A stretch of DNA of 64,000 nt from Doryteuthis pealeii (lineage: Eukaryota; Mollusca; Cephalopoda; Myopsida; Loliginidae), in the NCBI GenBank assembly GCA_023376005.1, contig CM042142.1, positions 46,475,987-46,539,986 of the forward strand. Direction: 5' to 3'. The position numbers and the translations under genes were made by a program. Below the pieces are notes generated by a model, which saw only the letters and a list, made by a program, of their open reading frames with translations, was not told the DNA's origin and ran no database searches. Below are positions 43,997 through 53,884 of this stretch, piece by piece. The number at the start of each line of letters is the position of its first letter. The first letter of the stretch is position 1.

Positions 43997-44505
43997 GGTG
44001 ATCTACTGGGAATTGTGCAAGAAACTAAATTTTGACCATCAAACTAAATGGTATATGCACAAACCAGAATCCGTTCTTGAAAATGAAACACAAAAATTTC
44101 TCTGGGACATTGAGATACACACGGGTCACCTCAACCCAGCCAGAAGACCAGATATAGTCTTGGTTAATAAAACAGAACTTGTCAACTGGTAGATTTTTTC
44201 AGTCCCAGCAGATCACAGGATGAAGATGAAAGAAAACGAACAGATAAACAAATACCTGGACCTTGCCAGAGAATTGAAAAAAAAAACTGGGTAAAGTGAT
44301 ACTAATTGTAATTGGCGCCCTTGGAATAATTCCCAAGAATTTAGAAAACAGACTGGAGGAATTAGAAATCAGAGGAAGAATCAATACCATCCAAACAACA
44401 GCATTGTTAATACTGACATGAATACTCAGAAGATTCCTGGAGAGCTGAGGAAACTTGTCACTCAGGCTTCTGTGAAAGACCACCAGCGTTAGCTGGTGTG
44501 AAAAA
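43985..44505 (+). pseudogene. LINE C-terminal fragment, second family (best preserved)
   Basis: The frame at 43998-44192 contains YWELCKKLNFDHQTKWYMH, KPESVLENETQKFLWDIEI and ARRPDIVLVNKTELVNW. After frame breaks, IVIGALGIIPKNLENRLEEL and RINTIQTTALL follow. The order matches the far C-terminus of the family. Directly preceded by (AAT)n. Three fragments of this family lie in the same orientation within 2.5 kb. Confidence 0.7.
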
Positions 44506-44524
44506 CTTGCAAAGAATGATAATG

Positions 44525-44896
44525 TTATGTAATGCGCGTGACGTGGAGCTGTGAGGGTGGCCTGATGTGTGGATAGAACGGAAAAGTTTAAGTGATTTTT
44601 GGCATGGACATATGGTGTGGTTTGATTGGACGAACGAATGGTATGTGGCGAAGGGGAGAAAGGAGGGGTGAGAGGTCAGCGTGTAAATTGAGTCTGGGAG
44701 AATGCGTTAAGGGAGTAAGACATGGATTTCTTGTTCTTGGCGGTTTTAATTTGGGGAAAATAAAATACTCATGAGATACGTGTATGTATCTGTTTTGTTT
44801 ATATATTTGTCTTGAATGTATTTTCTCCTTCGCTCACGGAATAAAGTCTGTTATTATTTTACAGCCTTGTCGGAATATTTTTTGTACACACATGTA
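44525..44896 (+). mobile_element. Possible solo LTR
   Basis: A GC-richer block of about 370 bases starts TGTTATGTAATGCGCGTGAC and ends TTTTTTGTACACA. It contains GGAATAAAGTCTGTTATT, an AATAAA about 50 bases from the end, as in the R region of LTRs. TG...CA ends are present, but I could not confirm a flanking target duplication. No gag/pol lies nearby. Confidence 0.3.
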
Positions 44897-45199
44897 CCCA
44901 CGCTGGAAGGTTACTTCAAGCCTTCCAGCTTTAAAATAAGAACTTTACATCTTATAGCTTGATTTCAAAACGAAAAAAATCATGAAATACAGTTTTGAAA
45001 GCAGTTTAAATATAAACGTTGGTTTTTGAATGAGTAAAGATATTTTTGCATCATTACAGAACTCTAAACTGTTCACATATTGATTGAATTAATTGGTGTA
45101 AAGTCAATGAATAAAAAAGCAACAAAAATCTTAGTTTGTTTTAATGAATAAACTCTTTATCAATAACTTATAGAATCAATGATATTGCTTTGAAAAGTT

Positions 45200-45935
45200 C
45201 TCAGTTTCACCAAGAAAGAAAGAAAGAAAACGGAAAGGGTTAATGAGAAGGAAAAAGAAAGAAAGATAGATTATGAAAAGAGTTAATGAGAAGAAGAAAA
45301 AGAAAGAAATTATAATGGAAAGAGTTTAGGAGAAGAAAGAAAAATAAAGAACGAAAGACTTCATGAAAAGAAAGAAAAAAAGAAAGACATTGGAAAGAGT
45401 TCAGGAGAAGAAAGAAAGAAAGAAAGAAGAAAGAAAGAAAGAAAAGAGTTCAGGAGAAGAAGAAGAAAAAAAAAGAAAGAATTGATGAAAGAATGATAAA
45501 AAGAAAGAAAGAAGAAAAGAAAGACGTAGAAAGAGTTCAGGAGAAAAAGAAAGAAAGAAAGAAAAGAAAAAGTTCAGAGAAGAAAAAAACGAAAGAATTG
45601 ATGAAAAATGATAAAAGAAAAAAGAAAGAAAGAAAGAAAGACGTTAGAAAGAGTTCAGGAGAAAAGAAAGAAAGAAAGAAAAGAGTTCAAGAGAAGAAAA
45701 AAGAAAGAATTGATGAAAAAAATATAAAAAGAAAAAAAGAAGAAAGAAAGAAAGAGTTCAGAAAGAAGAAAGAAAAAAAAAGAAAAAGAACAGAAAGAGA
45801 GAAAAGAGTTCAGGAAATGAAAGAAAAGAAAAAGAAAGACTTCATGAAAAGAAAGAAAAAAGAAAGAAAGATATTAGAAAGTGTTCAGGAGAAAGAAAAA
45901 AGAAAGAAAAAAGAAAGACATCGGAAAGAGTTATA
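45200..45935. repeat. (GAAA)n-rich tandem array
   Basis: A purine tract with a loose higher-order unit of 60-80 bases built from AAAGAGTTCAGGAGAAGAAA and runs of GAAA. A 147-codon Lys/Glu frame here is a by-product of the repeat. Confidence 0.85.
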
Positions 45936-46188
45936 AACCACCATGTTGGCGCGGCTTAGAATATGCTGACTGTATCCACTGCAGAGGAGAAAAGCCCGCT
46001 TTAAAAAAGGGTATGAGAATAAACTTCACCTGATAGTGAGGCTCAAGTTCTGAAGATCTGGATAGTGTGTAGTATCCTTCATTGCCATTACCCTCAGGTA
46101 GAGGGGTAGTACGCTGTCCGGCTGATACTAATAATAGTCCACTCCGACTACATTACATTATATTACATTATAAAAGCTTTGGGCATTG

Positions 46189-46803
46189 CTGTAGAGCAGT
46201 GGTTCTCAAACAGTGCGCCCGGGCGCCATAGCTTTTTCAGGTGCGCTCCGTATTATTCCTGAAAAATCTATCCAGATATGAAAAGCAAATGTATACTAAG
46301 TTACTATATTATACCATTTCTTTACGAACACTCTGCTTGTTTCGTTGCGACATTATTATGATAGTTATAAGTTACTTTTCTTGCAACTAAATAAAAACAC
46401 AGGTTTTAAACAATTTTATTGAGAAAAATGATTTTATTGCAATTTTCCACCTCATATTTATGTGAACTGGTATTTTCAACCCTTGCAACAATTAAGTGTA
46501 AAAAGAGAGGAACTCTTCAATGCATTGATGAGGAAATGAGAGTTTGTCTCTTAAACATAAGACCAAACATTGAAGAAATCACAAGGTCTCACCAAGCTCA
46601 TGTTTCTCATTTAAACAGGAATTAATAAACTTCATAGAGGTATGTTAAGTTTGCTTTTGTTAAATGTGTTATTTTTTAAATATATATTTAACAGTTAACT
46701 TAATAACATATTAGTCCTATTTTGCATACAGCGCGCTATCAAGTATATGTAGAACTGTAAGTGCGCTCAGACTGTATAAAGTTTGAGAACCACTGCTGTG
46801 AGT
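46189..46803 (+). mobile_element. Complete non-autonomous hAT element
   Basis: Terminal inverted repeats CAGTGGTTCTCAAAC (46197-46211) and GTTTGAGAACCACTG (46781-46795). The flanking octamers CTGTAGAG and CTGTGAGT are similar but not identical. Inside, 46419-46625 keeps the hAT C-terminal dimerisation segment. All of the catalytic part is deleted. Confidence 0.75.
46419..46625 (+). pseudogene. hAT transposase C-terminal (dimerisation) fragment
   Basis: A 68-codon frame reads LLQFSTSYLCELVFSTLATI, KCKKRGTLQCIDEEMRVCLL and RPNIEEITRSHQAHVSH. This corresponds to the C-terminal dimerisation region of ZBED5/SCAND3-like hAT transposases. The region is unbroken, but everything N-terminal to it is absent within the element, so it cannot act alone. 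Confidence 0.7.
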
Positions 46804-46989
46804 AATAATGTGTAAATTAATCTCAGATGTCATTACTGGTATTTACATGTACCCCACATGTACATGATATGGCACAAGGCCGTTTTATGTGGGCACCACC
46901 CACAAGCCGAGACTCATGGGGTGGTAGGAGAAAAATTGCGTCAATCCCAGTTCCGACTCTTTAAGTGCAATGAGTGGCATCTGGGATCG

Positions 46990-47060
46990 ACGCTATTAAT
47001 TTAGCAGTGGTAGTGAGTTTGATTATCACTGAGTGCTCCAAACTTGTGACAATGTACATG
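46990..47060 (+). mobile_element. SINE family C, 3' part
   Basis: GTGAGTTTGATTATCACTGAG followed by CTCCAAACTTGTGAC matches the right part of the family-C unit. Confidence 0.4.
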
Positions 47061-47191
47061 AGTAAATTGAGCATAGTGAATACTTAGTGAAGATTGTGAA
47101 TTTTAAAAGAAGAAAGTTTTTAATAATAAAGAAACAGACAAATAAAATGAATTAATGAGCGGCCACATGATTTATTAGGCTGGCAATAAAT

Positions 47192-47407
47192 TTGATCTCT
47201 TACCGAAGAGTTTTCAAAAATCAACAAAGATTAAAAGATGTCGGACTGATATTACTGGAAAGGTCACAAGGTTATCTTATAGAATATTTTGGAATGATGA
47301 ATGCTCTTCCGGGTGCAAAAGCTGGAGATACTATTCTACTAAATTCTCAACGCTGTTCGGTCGTAAGTGTTTTTAAAATAAAACCAATACAAATAACTGG
47401 TGACTAG
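47192..47407 (+). other. Unidentified 71-codon frame
   Basis: An ATG-started plus-strand frame with balanced composition includes GMMNALPGAKAGDTILLNSQ. No homologue is recognised and no splice sites stand out. Coding status uncertain. Confidence 0.15.
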
Positions 47408-47593
47408 TTTTTATTAAGCAATTGAGCTGAGAAGTTGAACTTATTATTATTACTAGCAAAATAAATAGATAAAAATAAACAAAAAAATGTAAAAAACACG
47501 CACCGGGCGGTGTAAATATTAATTTTTGAAAGATATTGCCTGAGGTGGGTGGGAGTTAAAAATTCAGTGTTGGATGTTTTGTATCAAGTAAGT

Positions 47594-47848
47594 AAAAGTC
47601 GTCGGGGTGGCCTAAAGTCGGTATCAGCCTATCAGCGAGGGAGTCTATCTCTTTTTCCCTAGCGCTAGACCAAGGAGATTATTTTTGCGTCTGCGGTGGA
47701 GCGTCACACGTACAATCAGCTTCTTACTTTACCGCACAGATCCCTGCGCTACTCAAACGCTGAATTGGCGAGGGCCGGTATCAAACTAGGAACCTTGTGG
47801 TTTCCAGCCGAACGCTCTACCGACTGAACTAACCAGGCAGGAGTAAAA
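47594..47848 (-). mobile_element. SINE family A (copy 14)
   Basis: Plus strand GTCGTCGGGGTGGCCTAAAG to CGACTGAACTAACC. Followed by poly(A). Confidence 0.8.
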
Positions 47849-48129
47849 AAAAAAAAAAAAAGAAAAAAATAGAATTAAAAAAAATAAATGAATAAATAAA
47901 AAATAGAACAATTTGAAATGGGAACTTAGTTCGCTCAAATAGAATGTTGTGTACATCTATTAATTATTGATTAAATAATTATTTTGAATATTTTACAAAT
48001 GAATTTTACACAAAATCGTAGGTATTTATTTATTTGTAAACTTTTTAGTAAACCTCTTGTAACTGAAATGAGGGCGAAAGTAAAGAATATTTTTAAAACT
48101 GATAACAGTGTTGTTCTTTATTCTATGTA

Positions 48130-48209
48130 TAGACGATTACGGTATTGTGACGTAAGCAGTGATATAGTTTCGGTTACAGACAAATGGAGACCGAAACTCC
48201 ATTATTAAT
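48130..48209 (-). mobile_element. 5' end of another Helitron-related copy
   Basis: GATATAGTTTCGGTTACAGAC and CGAAACTCCATTATTAATA match the Helitron 5' end in reverse. Its other end may be near 47453 (ACTAGCAAA with a degenerate hairpin at about 47500), but that is unsure. Confidence 0.45.
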
Positions 48210-48210
48210 A

Positions 48211-48873
48211 CTAGCAAATATATGCACCCTCCGGGTGCAAGTATTTAAGTTTTAATGTAATAAGATATTGTATTAAATTAGAAAGGCTAATGAAACTAAA
48301 TAAGAATGCAGATAAAAAGATTTTAAACAGAGGGAGTATAATAAAAGATTTGAAACAGAGGGAGGTATAATAGAAAAATAGAACAACTGAAACTTACTCT
48401 TCCATCACTCCCGTCTTTCATTGTTATTTTTTCTAATTTAAGTATTTAGTGAAAAGAGGAAGTAAAGAATAATATTACAGTTATTTCTTCTTGTTAATGG
48501 ATTTCATTTAAGATTCATTGAAGAGATTGTTGCTTATATTCATTAAAATAAAACCAAACAGTTACAAATCAATAATACTAAGCACATATTTATTAAAATC
48601 ACATTTTTAATATCAATATGCAAATTAGCTTTCCCGTTCACACAGTAAACAGCTATTTTGTTGTATATGATTTGTTGTATATGATTGCATGTTATCAGTA
48701 TGTCGATAAGGTCAACAGTATTAATAATGTAAGACAATTTTATTAATAATTGAGGTTTGAATAAAAATGCAATCATGGAGAATGTGATGTCAATAATTAA
48801 GGGAATTGTTACTTGAGTAGTAATATAGTTTCGGTTACAGACAGAAAAACACACAATCTCCATTATAATAAGA
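48211..48873 (-). mobile_element. Non-autonomous Helitron (copy H2)
   Basis: CTAG at 48211-48214 next to the hairpin GCACCCTCCGGGTGC, and TCTTATTATAATGGAGATTG on the minus strand at the other end. The interior is colinear with H1 but carries a short local duplication (GATTTGTTGTATATGATT near 48670 and AGATTTGAAACAGAGGGAG near 48345). It abuts another copy's 5' end, so Helitrons are nested or tandem here. Confidence 0.7.
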
Positions 48874-49371
48874 TTTTAAAAATGCATTAAATACAAAGAA
48901 AATATTGTACAATGGTTATTGAAATCGGTAATCTCGTCTTTGTTGTCTTTATCAGAATGTTTTGGCCAGTGAATGTTCCGGCTTTTACCAAGAGTCTGAA
49001 GTATTCAGTAACTTCCCGGTAATGTCAAAGAGGAAACTTTTTTGTTCCACTATAATCGGTCTTTTACCTTTCACGTGTCTGATGTTATTCCAAGGAAATT
49101 TAAAAACTCGTCCATCTTGTAAAGTTCATCAGATAGTTTTAAATTACCTCATTTATCACACCCAATCTTTCTTTAAAGTAGAAAGAATAGAAAAAAGTAG
49201 CAGGCCTCGACAAAATACCCGCCCTCAAACACATACACATACACACGAAGTATGGAAGACAAGGAAATTGACCGATATACTTCTTTGATTATGCAATACA
49301 GTGTATAAACAAAATACAACAGAGAAATGGGCGAAAGACTGCATCTTCCCATTCTCACTCTAGGAACCTTG

Positions 49372-49540
49372 TCCATTTCCTATTACTCTAACCATTAGAC
49401 CACGTTATATAGTAGGTATATAGTAGGTCAGACTTGGCTCTTTAATTTTAGTTTGAACAGGCAGTCTAGGAGAAGGAAAACCCCATTTAAGAAATCAACC
49501 TTGTATCACATCCTACTCGTGTTGGTATACACACATACAT
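49372..49540. mobile_element. Rearranged SINE family B
   Basis: 49375-49405 is the SINE-B head in reverse (CTCTAACCATTAGACCACG). From 49420 to 49530 the body runs forward (GTCAGACTTGGCTCTTTAA, GGCAGTCTAGGAGAAGG). Head and body therefore point in opposite directions. Confidence 0.55.
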
Positions 49541-49654
49541 ACACACGCGCACACACACACACACTGTTTACAGACTGGATCTCTCTGGTGATCGTTAAAT
49601 ATATAAACAAATGTATGTATTTAATAGTTTAAACACCACCCCCTTTACGACAGC

Positions 49655-49785
49655 TGTCAAATGGCCGTGAGGTTAACGAATCGGGCGGACGAAAAGTCAG
49701 TCGGATTTCGCACCTGGTCAGAGGTAGTAGCTGTGTCTAGCCACATTGAATAGACGTGAAACGTCGAAACACGGTGTCTGTGATA
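49655..49785 (+). mobile_element. tRNA-like plus hammerhead composite element (decayed copy)
   Basis: GGCCGTGAGGTTAACGAATC and GTCAGTCGGATTTCGCACC correspond to the head of the element at 57.5-57.7 kb. A hammerhead fold follows at 49741-49783. Confidence 0.5.
49741..49783 (+). ncRNA. Decayed type I hammerhead ribozyme
   Basis: Helix I CCACA with UGUG pairs. The core reads UUGAAUA instead of CUGAUGA, so C3 and G8 are lost. Helix II GACG/CGUC with loop UGAAA, GAA, and helix III ACA...UGU remain, with C at position 17. The helices survive while the catalytic bases do not. Confidence 0.5.
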
Positions 49786-50048
49786 TATATATATATATAT
49801 ATACCAACCCCTCCGCACGAGCAGGATGCGACACAAGGTCAATTTCTTGAGTGGAATTTAACAGGTTTGGATTCAGTGTTTTCCTTCTCCTAGCCAAGGT
49901 TAAAGAGCCCAGTCTGCGCTGCCATTTACCCATAGCTGGATGGAGAATTGGATTCATACCTTTCCCAAGGGTATTAGAGCTAGGTGAAATGCAAACAGCT
50001 TCGTCCAGGAGTGAGTCCATTTCCTATAACTCTAACCATTAGACCACG

Positions 50049-50052
<4 letters not shown>
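49781..50052 (-). mobile_element. SINE family B (reverse, full length) with TA tail
   Basis: The TA run at 49781-49802 adjoins ACCAACCCCTCCGCACGAGC. The head end is TATAACTCTAACCATTAGACC at 50027-50047. A further TA run follows at 50049-50092. Confidence 0.8.
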
Positions 50053-50094
<42 letters not shown>

Positions 50095-50099
50095 CGTGG

Positions 50100-51050
50100 C
50101 GCAAAGGTGATTTTAAAGATTGAACAACAATTTGAATAAAATCAAACAAAGGTTGTGATGATGAAAGAATAGAGAAAAGTCAAAATTACGATCCATGTGA
50201 ACCAGCTGTTTTTTATAATCCCAAGTGAGGATTGATGTCAGTGGAGAGATTTCTAGAAAAAAACAAAATTACTGTTTTTATTTTCTGATTTTTTGTTTTG
50301 TTTTTCAAGGAAGCGAATGCTTTGATACTAAGCGGAATAATAGGGTAGTTGGGAGCTCTTAAATCTCCCGGTGGCAGGCAAATAATTTCAGATGAAACAA
50401 GAAAAACACAGTTGGAAATTAAACAACATATATGGAACAAAAAGTACAAAAAAAAAAAAAAGATTGTTGCAAATTTATGGCATTTGCGGTAAGACTTATC
50501 TTGCTGATTTAAGATGAATTTAAAGGTTTCATTGGGTGAAGCTGCGCTAGAAGTCTGTTCTACTTGCTTGTAGTCGGGAGCGCTTGGTTCTCGCGTCTCT
50601 CCTGGTCGGATTTCATTCGATAAGTGAAAGGCCAATTGATGGGCAATGTATTGGGATCACTTGGTTCTCGCGACTCTCCTGGTTAACAGCTCTTTTTATA
50701 AGTGAAGGGGTTTGATTTTGCCGCCAACATCGTATTTGATGATTCGCCCTCTGGCGGCAGGGTGGGGGATAATTTCACTATCATTTTCCTGATAAGGGGG
50801 AGATAATTCACTATCATTTTTCTGATAATACTGAACAGTTACCGAATAATGCCCCGCACACATTGATTTGACCTTGTCGGAATTTATTCATTGCTGGTAT
50901 TTTTATGTGCTTTGTTTTGACTGCCTCCAAAAATGAAATAAAATATTTAAACAAGGAGACATTCCGAGTAATCGTCTACTGTCAATGTAAAAACGGCATT
51001 TATATGACCAGTATTGTCAGAAATAGTTGAAACAGTTGTGACCTACGAAG
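50100..51050 (-). other. Non-repetitive block with TATA-like element
   Basis: The minus strand has TTATAAAAAGAGC near 50695. Downstream, two imperfect repeats of GGAGAGWCGCGAGAACCAAG (50580-50690) give an open frame including EIRPGETREPSAPDYKQVEQ. CpG is above the local average. It could be a promoter and first exon, or an LTR-like element. No splice donor is convincing. Confidence 0.25.
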
Positions 51051-51081
51051 GGGTCCATGTCCAAGATACTAATAAAAAAGG

Positions 51082-51082
<1 letters not shown>

Positions 51083-51118
<36 letters not shown>
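51083..51118. repeat. (TA)n microsatellite
   Basis: TA run that replaces the first bases of Helitron H3. Confidence 0.9.
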
Positions 51119-51121
<3 letters not shown>

Positions 51122-51722
51122 GGAGATTGTGTGTTTTTCTGTCTGTAACCGAAACTATATTACTAATCTAGTCACAATTAACATAGTTATTTACATCACA
51201 TTCTCCATGATTTTATTTATATTTAAAACTCAATTATTAATAAAATTGCTTCACTTTTTATTAGTGTTGTCCATATCTACATACTAATAACATGCAACTG
51301 TATTTATATATACAAAAAATAGCGGTTTGCAGTGTGAACGGGAAGGCTAATTTGTATATTGATATTAAAAATGTGATTTTATTAAATATATGCTTAGTAT
51401 TATTGATTTCTAATTGTTTGGTTTTATTTTAATGAATATGAGCAAAAATCTCTCCAATGAATCTTAAATGAAATCCATTAACAAGAAAAAATAAGTGTAA
51501 TTTTATTCTTTATTTCCTAATTTAACTAAATAGTTAAATAAGTAAAATTCAGCAATGAAAGACGGCAGTGATGGAAGAGTAAGTTTCATTTCTATTTTTC
51601 TATTATACCCCCACTCTGTTTCAAATCTTTTTATCTGCATTCTTATTAGACTTTCTAATTTAATACGATATTTCATTACATTAAAACTTAAATACTTGCA
51701 CCCGGAGGTGCATATATTGCTA

Positions 51723-51723
<1 letters not shown>
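51115..51723 (+). mobile_element. Non-autonomous Helitron (copy H3)
   Basis: Plus-strand copy: TAATGGAGATTGTGTGTTTT at the 5' side (first bases lost in the TA run), and CACCCGGAGGTGCATATATTG then CTAG at 51720-51723, followed by T. Confidence 0.7.

Positions 51724-51776
<53 letters not shown>
51724..51776. repeat. (TA)n microsatellite
   Basis: TA run starting at the Helitron 3' border and ending at the next inverted element. Confidence 0.95.
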
Positions 51777-51780
<4 letters not shown>

Positions 51781-52382
51781 AGGTGGAAAGAAAACATCAC
51801 ACAATGCTGTAAAGAAGAAAACAATTTATAATATAACATAGCTGATACTAATCAATATTTCGATTTTACAAAAATCATCATCAGAGCTCATTCACTCCGT
51901 AGTTGTTTGGGTCGGAGAAGAATACAGAACTTAAAAATAAAGATTTAAAAAAATAAAAAATAATTAATCGTAAAAAATTCCTTTACTAAAAATCTTTTGA
52001 ATTCCAACCATCACATTTCTTAATACCCATCCCCTTCCGTTTAAATTGTTTCGTCTTGTTGCCAAAATCTCAAAAATCCGCTACATTTGGATATGTTTTA
52101 CTGACAAAAGGTATACATAGAGACATGAACGACATATATATGGTGCGAATGCCCACATTGGTGAATAATGTAACGACTTTCGTTCTTTTTTGCAGTAATA
52201 AGGTTTTTTATTTTGTGACCTGATTTGACATTCTTCTCCGACCCAAACAACTACGGAGTGAATGAGCTCTGATGATGATTTTTGTAAAATCGAAATATTG
52301 ATCAGTATCAGCTATGATTATAGTATAAATTGTTTTCTTCTTAACAGCATTTGTGTGATGTTTTCATTCCACCTTTTCATAT
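51777..52382. mobile_element. Inverted-repeat element with a hammerhead-like motif in each arm
   Basis: Arms of about 150 bases mirror each other. GAAAAGGTGGAAAGAAAACATC on the left mirrors GATGTTTTCATTCCACC on the right. GACCCAAACAACTACGGAG is on the right and its reverse is on the left. The centre of about 300 bases is not shared with other copies. Each arm holds CTGATGA...AAAATCGAAAT (51840-51888 minus, 52265-52313 plus). Confidence 0.65.
52265..52313 (+). ncRNA. Hammerhead-like motif (one of a mirrored pair)
   Basis: Helix I AGCU/AGCU, CUGAUGA, one unpaired U, helix II GAUUUU/AAAAUC with loop UGU, GAA, helix III AUAU/GUAU, C at position 17. The extra U between A9 and helix II departs from the consensus, so activity is doubtful. 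The mirrored copy at 51840-51888 differs only in the helix III loop. Confidence 0.4.
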
Positions 52383-52410
52383 GGTCGGATTCATTTCCTT
52401 TCTTTTAACT

Positions 52411-52415
<5 letters not shown>

Positions 52416-52460
<45 letters not shown>

Positions 52461-52720
52461 GGACCCCTCCACACAAGCAGGATACGACACAAGGTCAACT
52501 TTTTTAGGTGGAGTTTAACAGGTCTGATTCAGAGATTTCTTTCAACTAGATCAAGCTTAAAGATCACAGTCTGCCCTACTATTTACCCATAGCTGGAGCG
52601 AGAGTACGTGGATGCATACATTTTTCGAGTGTATTAGCGCTATCTGAAATACAATCAGTTTCGTCCAGGATTTGAAATTGGGTCGATGAGTTCATTTCCT
52701 ACGGCTTTAACCACATTACA

Positions 52721-52728
<8 letters not shown>
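52416..52728 (-). mobile_element. SINE family B (reverse) with TA tail
   Basis: TA run 52416-52458, then CGGACCCCTCCACACAAGC through ACGGCTTTAACCACATTACAC, followed by another TA run to 52774. Confidence 0.75.
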
Positions 52729-52779
<51 letters not shown>

Positions 52780-52814
52780 CAAAAAATACATTATATATAT
52801 ATTGTACAAAATAT

Positions 52815-52826
52815 TATCTATCTATC

Positions 52827-52892
<66 letters not shown>
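52815..52892. repeat. (TCTA)n and (TA)n microsatellites
   Basis: TATC/TCTA tetranucleotides 52815-52842 followed by a TA run to 52892. Confidence 0.95.
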
Positions 52893-52899
<7 letters not shown>

Positions 52900-52907
52900 G
52901 TAAAAGT

Positions 52908-52970
52908 AAAGTCGTCGGGGCGTCCTAATGTCGGTATCCGCCAGACAGCGACGGAGTCTATCCCCTTTTA
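52908..52970 (-). mobile_element. SINE family A, 3' fragment
   Basis: GTCGTCGGGGCGTCCTAATG through AGTCTATCCCCTTTTA; cut by the following element. Confidence 0.65.
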
Positions 52971-52985
52971 TATTATTTTTTGTGA

Positions 52986-53048
52986 AACCTGTTTGATGAG
53001 GCTAGACTCATTTCAAGTTTCTGGTCGAAATAAATATTATAAAGGGAT
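52986..53048 (+). ncRNA. Hammerhead-like motif with long helix II (copy 2)
   Basis: UUGAUGA (C3 to U) with GGCUAGA pairing over 7 bases to UCUGGUC, then GAA and AUA/UAU helix III. Helix I is imperfect. Downstream GATGACGGGCTGTTAACG and TTTTCTTTCTTTGAAAGTTA are shared with the copy at 33.8 kb. Confidence 0.4.
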
Positions 53049-53261
53049 GACGGGCTGTTAACGTTTTCTTTCTTTGAAAGTTAAATATTGCTCTGTATAT
53101 AATTAATGTATTGATTATTATACATTGAGCCCTCTAAGGGACTTATAAAGATCCTTGTATAAATATATGTTTGCACCTACAAGAGCATACAGTATGTTTG
53201 TACAGTGAGATTTCGAAGATCCCAAACAGAATCATCCCTTACCAGTCATTTGGATTATCTT

Positions 53262-53298
53262 GCACACACACACACACACGCGCGTGCGCGCACACACG

Positions 53299-53331
<33 letters not shown>

Positions 53332-53336
53332 CACAA

Positions 53337-53361
<25 letters not shown>
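53262..53361. repeat. (CA)n/(CG)n/(TA)n microsatellites
   Basis: CACACA, CGCGTGCGCG, ACACACGCACG, a long CA run and then TATATA. Confidence 0.95.
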
Positions 53362-53371
<10 letters not shown>

Positions 53372-53494
53372 GTATATTAGTTTATTATATTTGATTACAT
53401 GGATATTTTTAACTGCAACCCTGTGGGTTTTATACTATTTATTAGGAAGAATTTTGAAATATCGAAAAATATGGTAATTTTTTGGCATGTAAAA

Positions 53495-53795
53495 AGCACA
53501 ACGTTTCGGCTGCTGTATCCTCTGGTCTTCCACAAGTGTTTACTGTAATGACCCAACCTGGGAAATCATTTTTTAATAGTTTGACTGTCGATCAATAGAT
53601 GCTGAAGAACTTTTGAAGATCTTATTAAAAAAAAAAATAAAAAAAAAAAAAACCAGTCAAATTATGAAAATTGATTTCCCAGTTTGGAATGCTCGGATAT
53701 ACAGGAAATACCTGAGTACAGGTTGGAGGATACAGCGGCCGAAACGTTGTGTTTATGCATACCACAATAAAGATGAGGACAGCAGTCCGAAACAT
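53495..53795. mobile_element. Penelope-like inverted arms, diverged copy
   Basis: CACAACGTTTCGGCTGCTGT on the left mirrors ACAGCGGCCGAAACGTTGTG on the right. ATAAAGATGAGGACAGCAGT follows on the right. The centre holds unrelated sequence with a poly(A) run. It has the same layout as the copies at 3.7 and 62.5 kb. Confidence 0.6.
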
Positions 53796-53884
53796 CAAAA
53801 TTATTCACACGAGATAAGATACTCCGATATTCTACAATTTCAAGAAAGGTTTGTATTTATAAAAAAAACATTACAGGCCTCCTG

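Noticed and set aside
45493..45936. 147-codon Lys/Glu-rich open frame
   Set aside because: It is the translation of a (GAAA)n-rich tandem array. Such arrays have few stops in purine-only frames, so length carries no weight.
50213..50635. 140-codon minus-strand frame as a complete gene
   Set aside because: Its start is not an ATG. The second half is translated poly-pyrimidine and AT-rich sequence, and no splice donor supports the first part as an exon.
53171..53477. Open frames of Thr-His and Tyr-Ile repeats
   Set aside because: Translation of CA and TA microsatellites.
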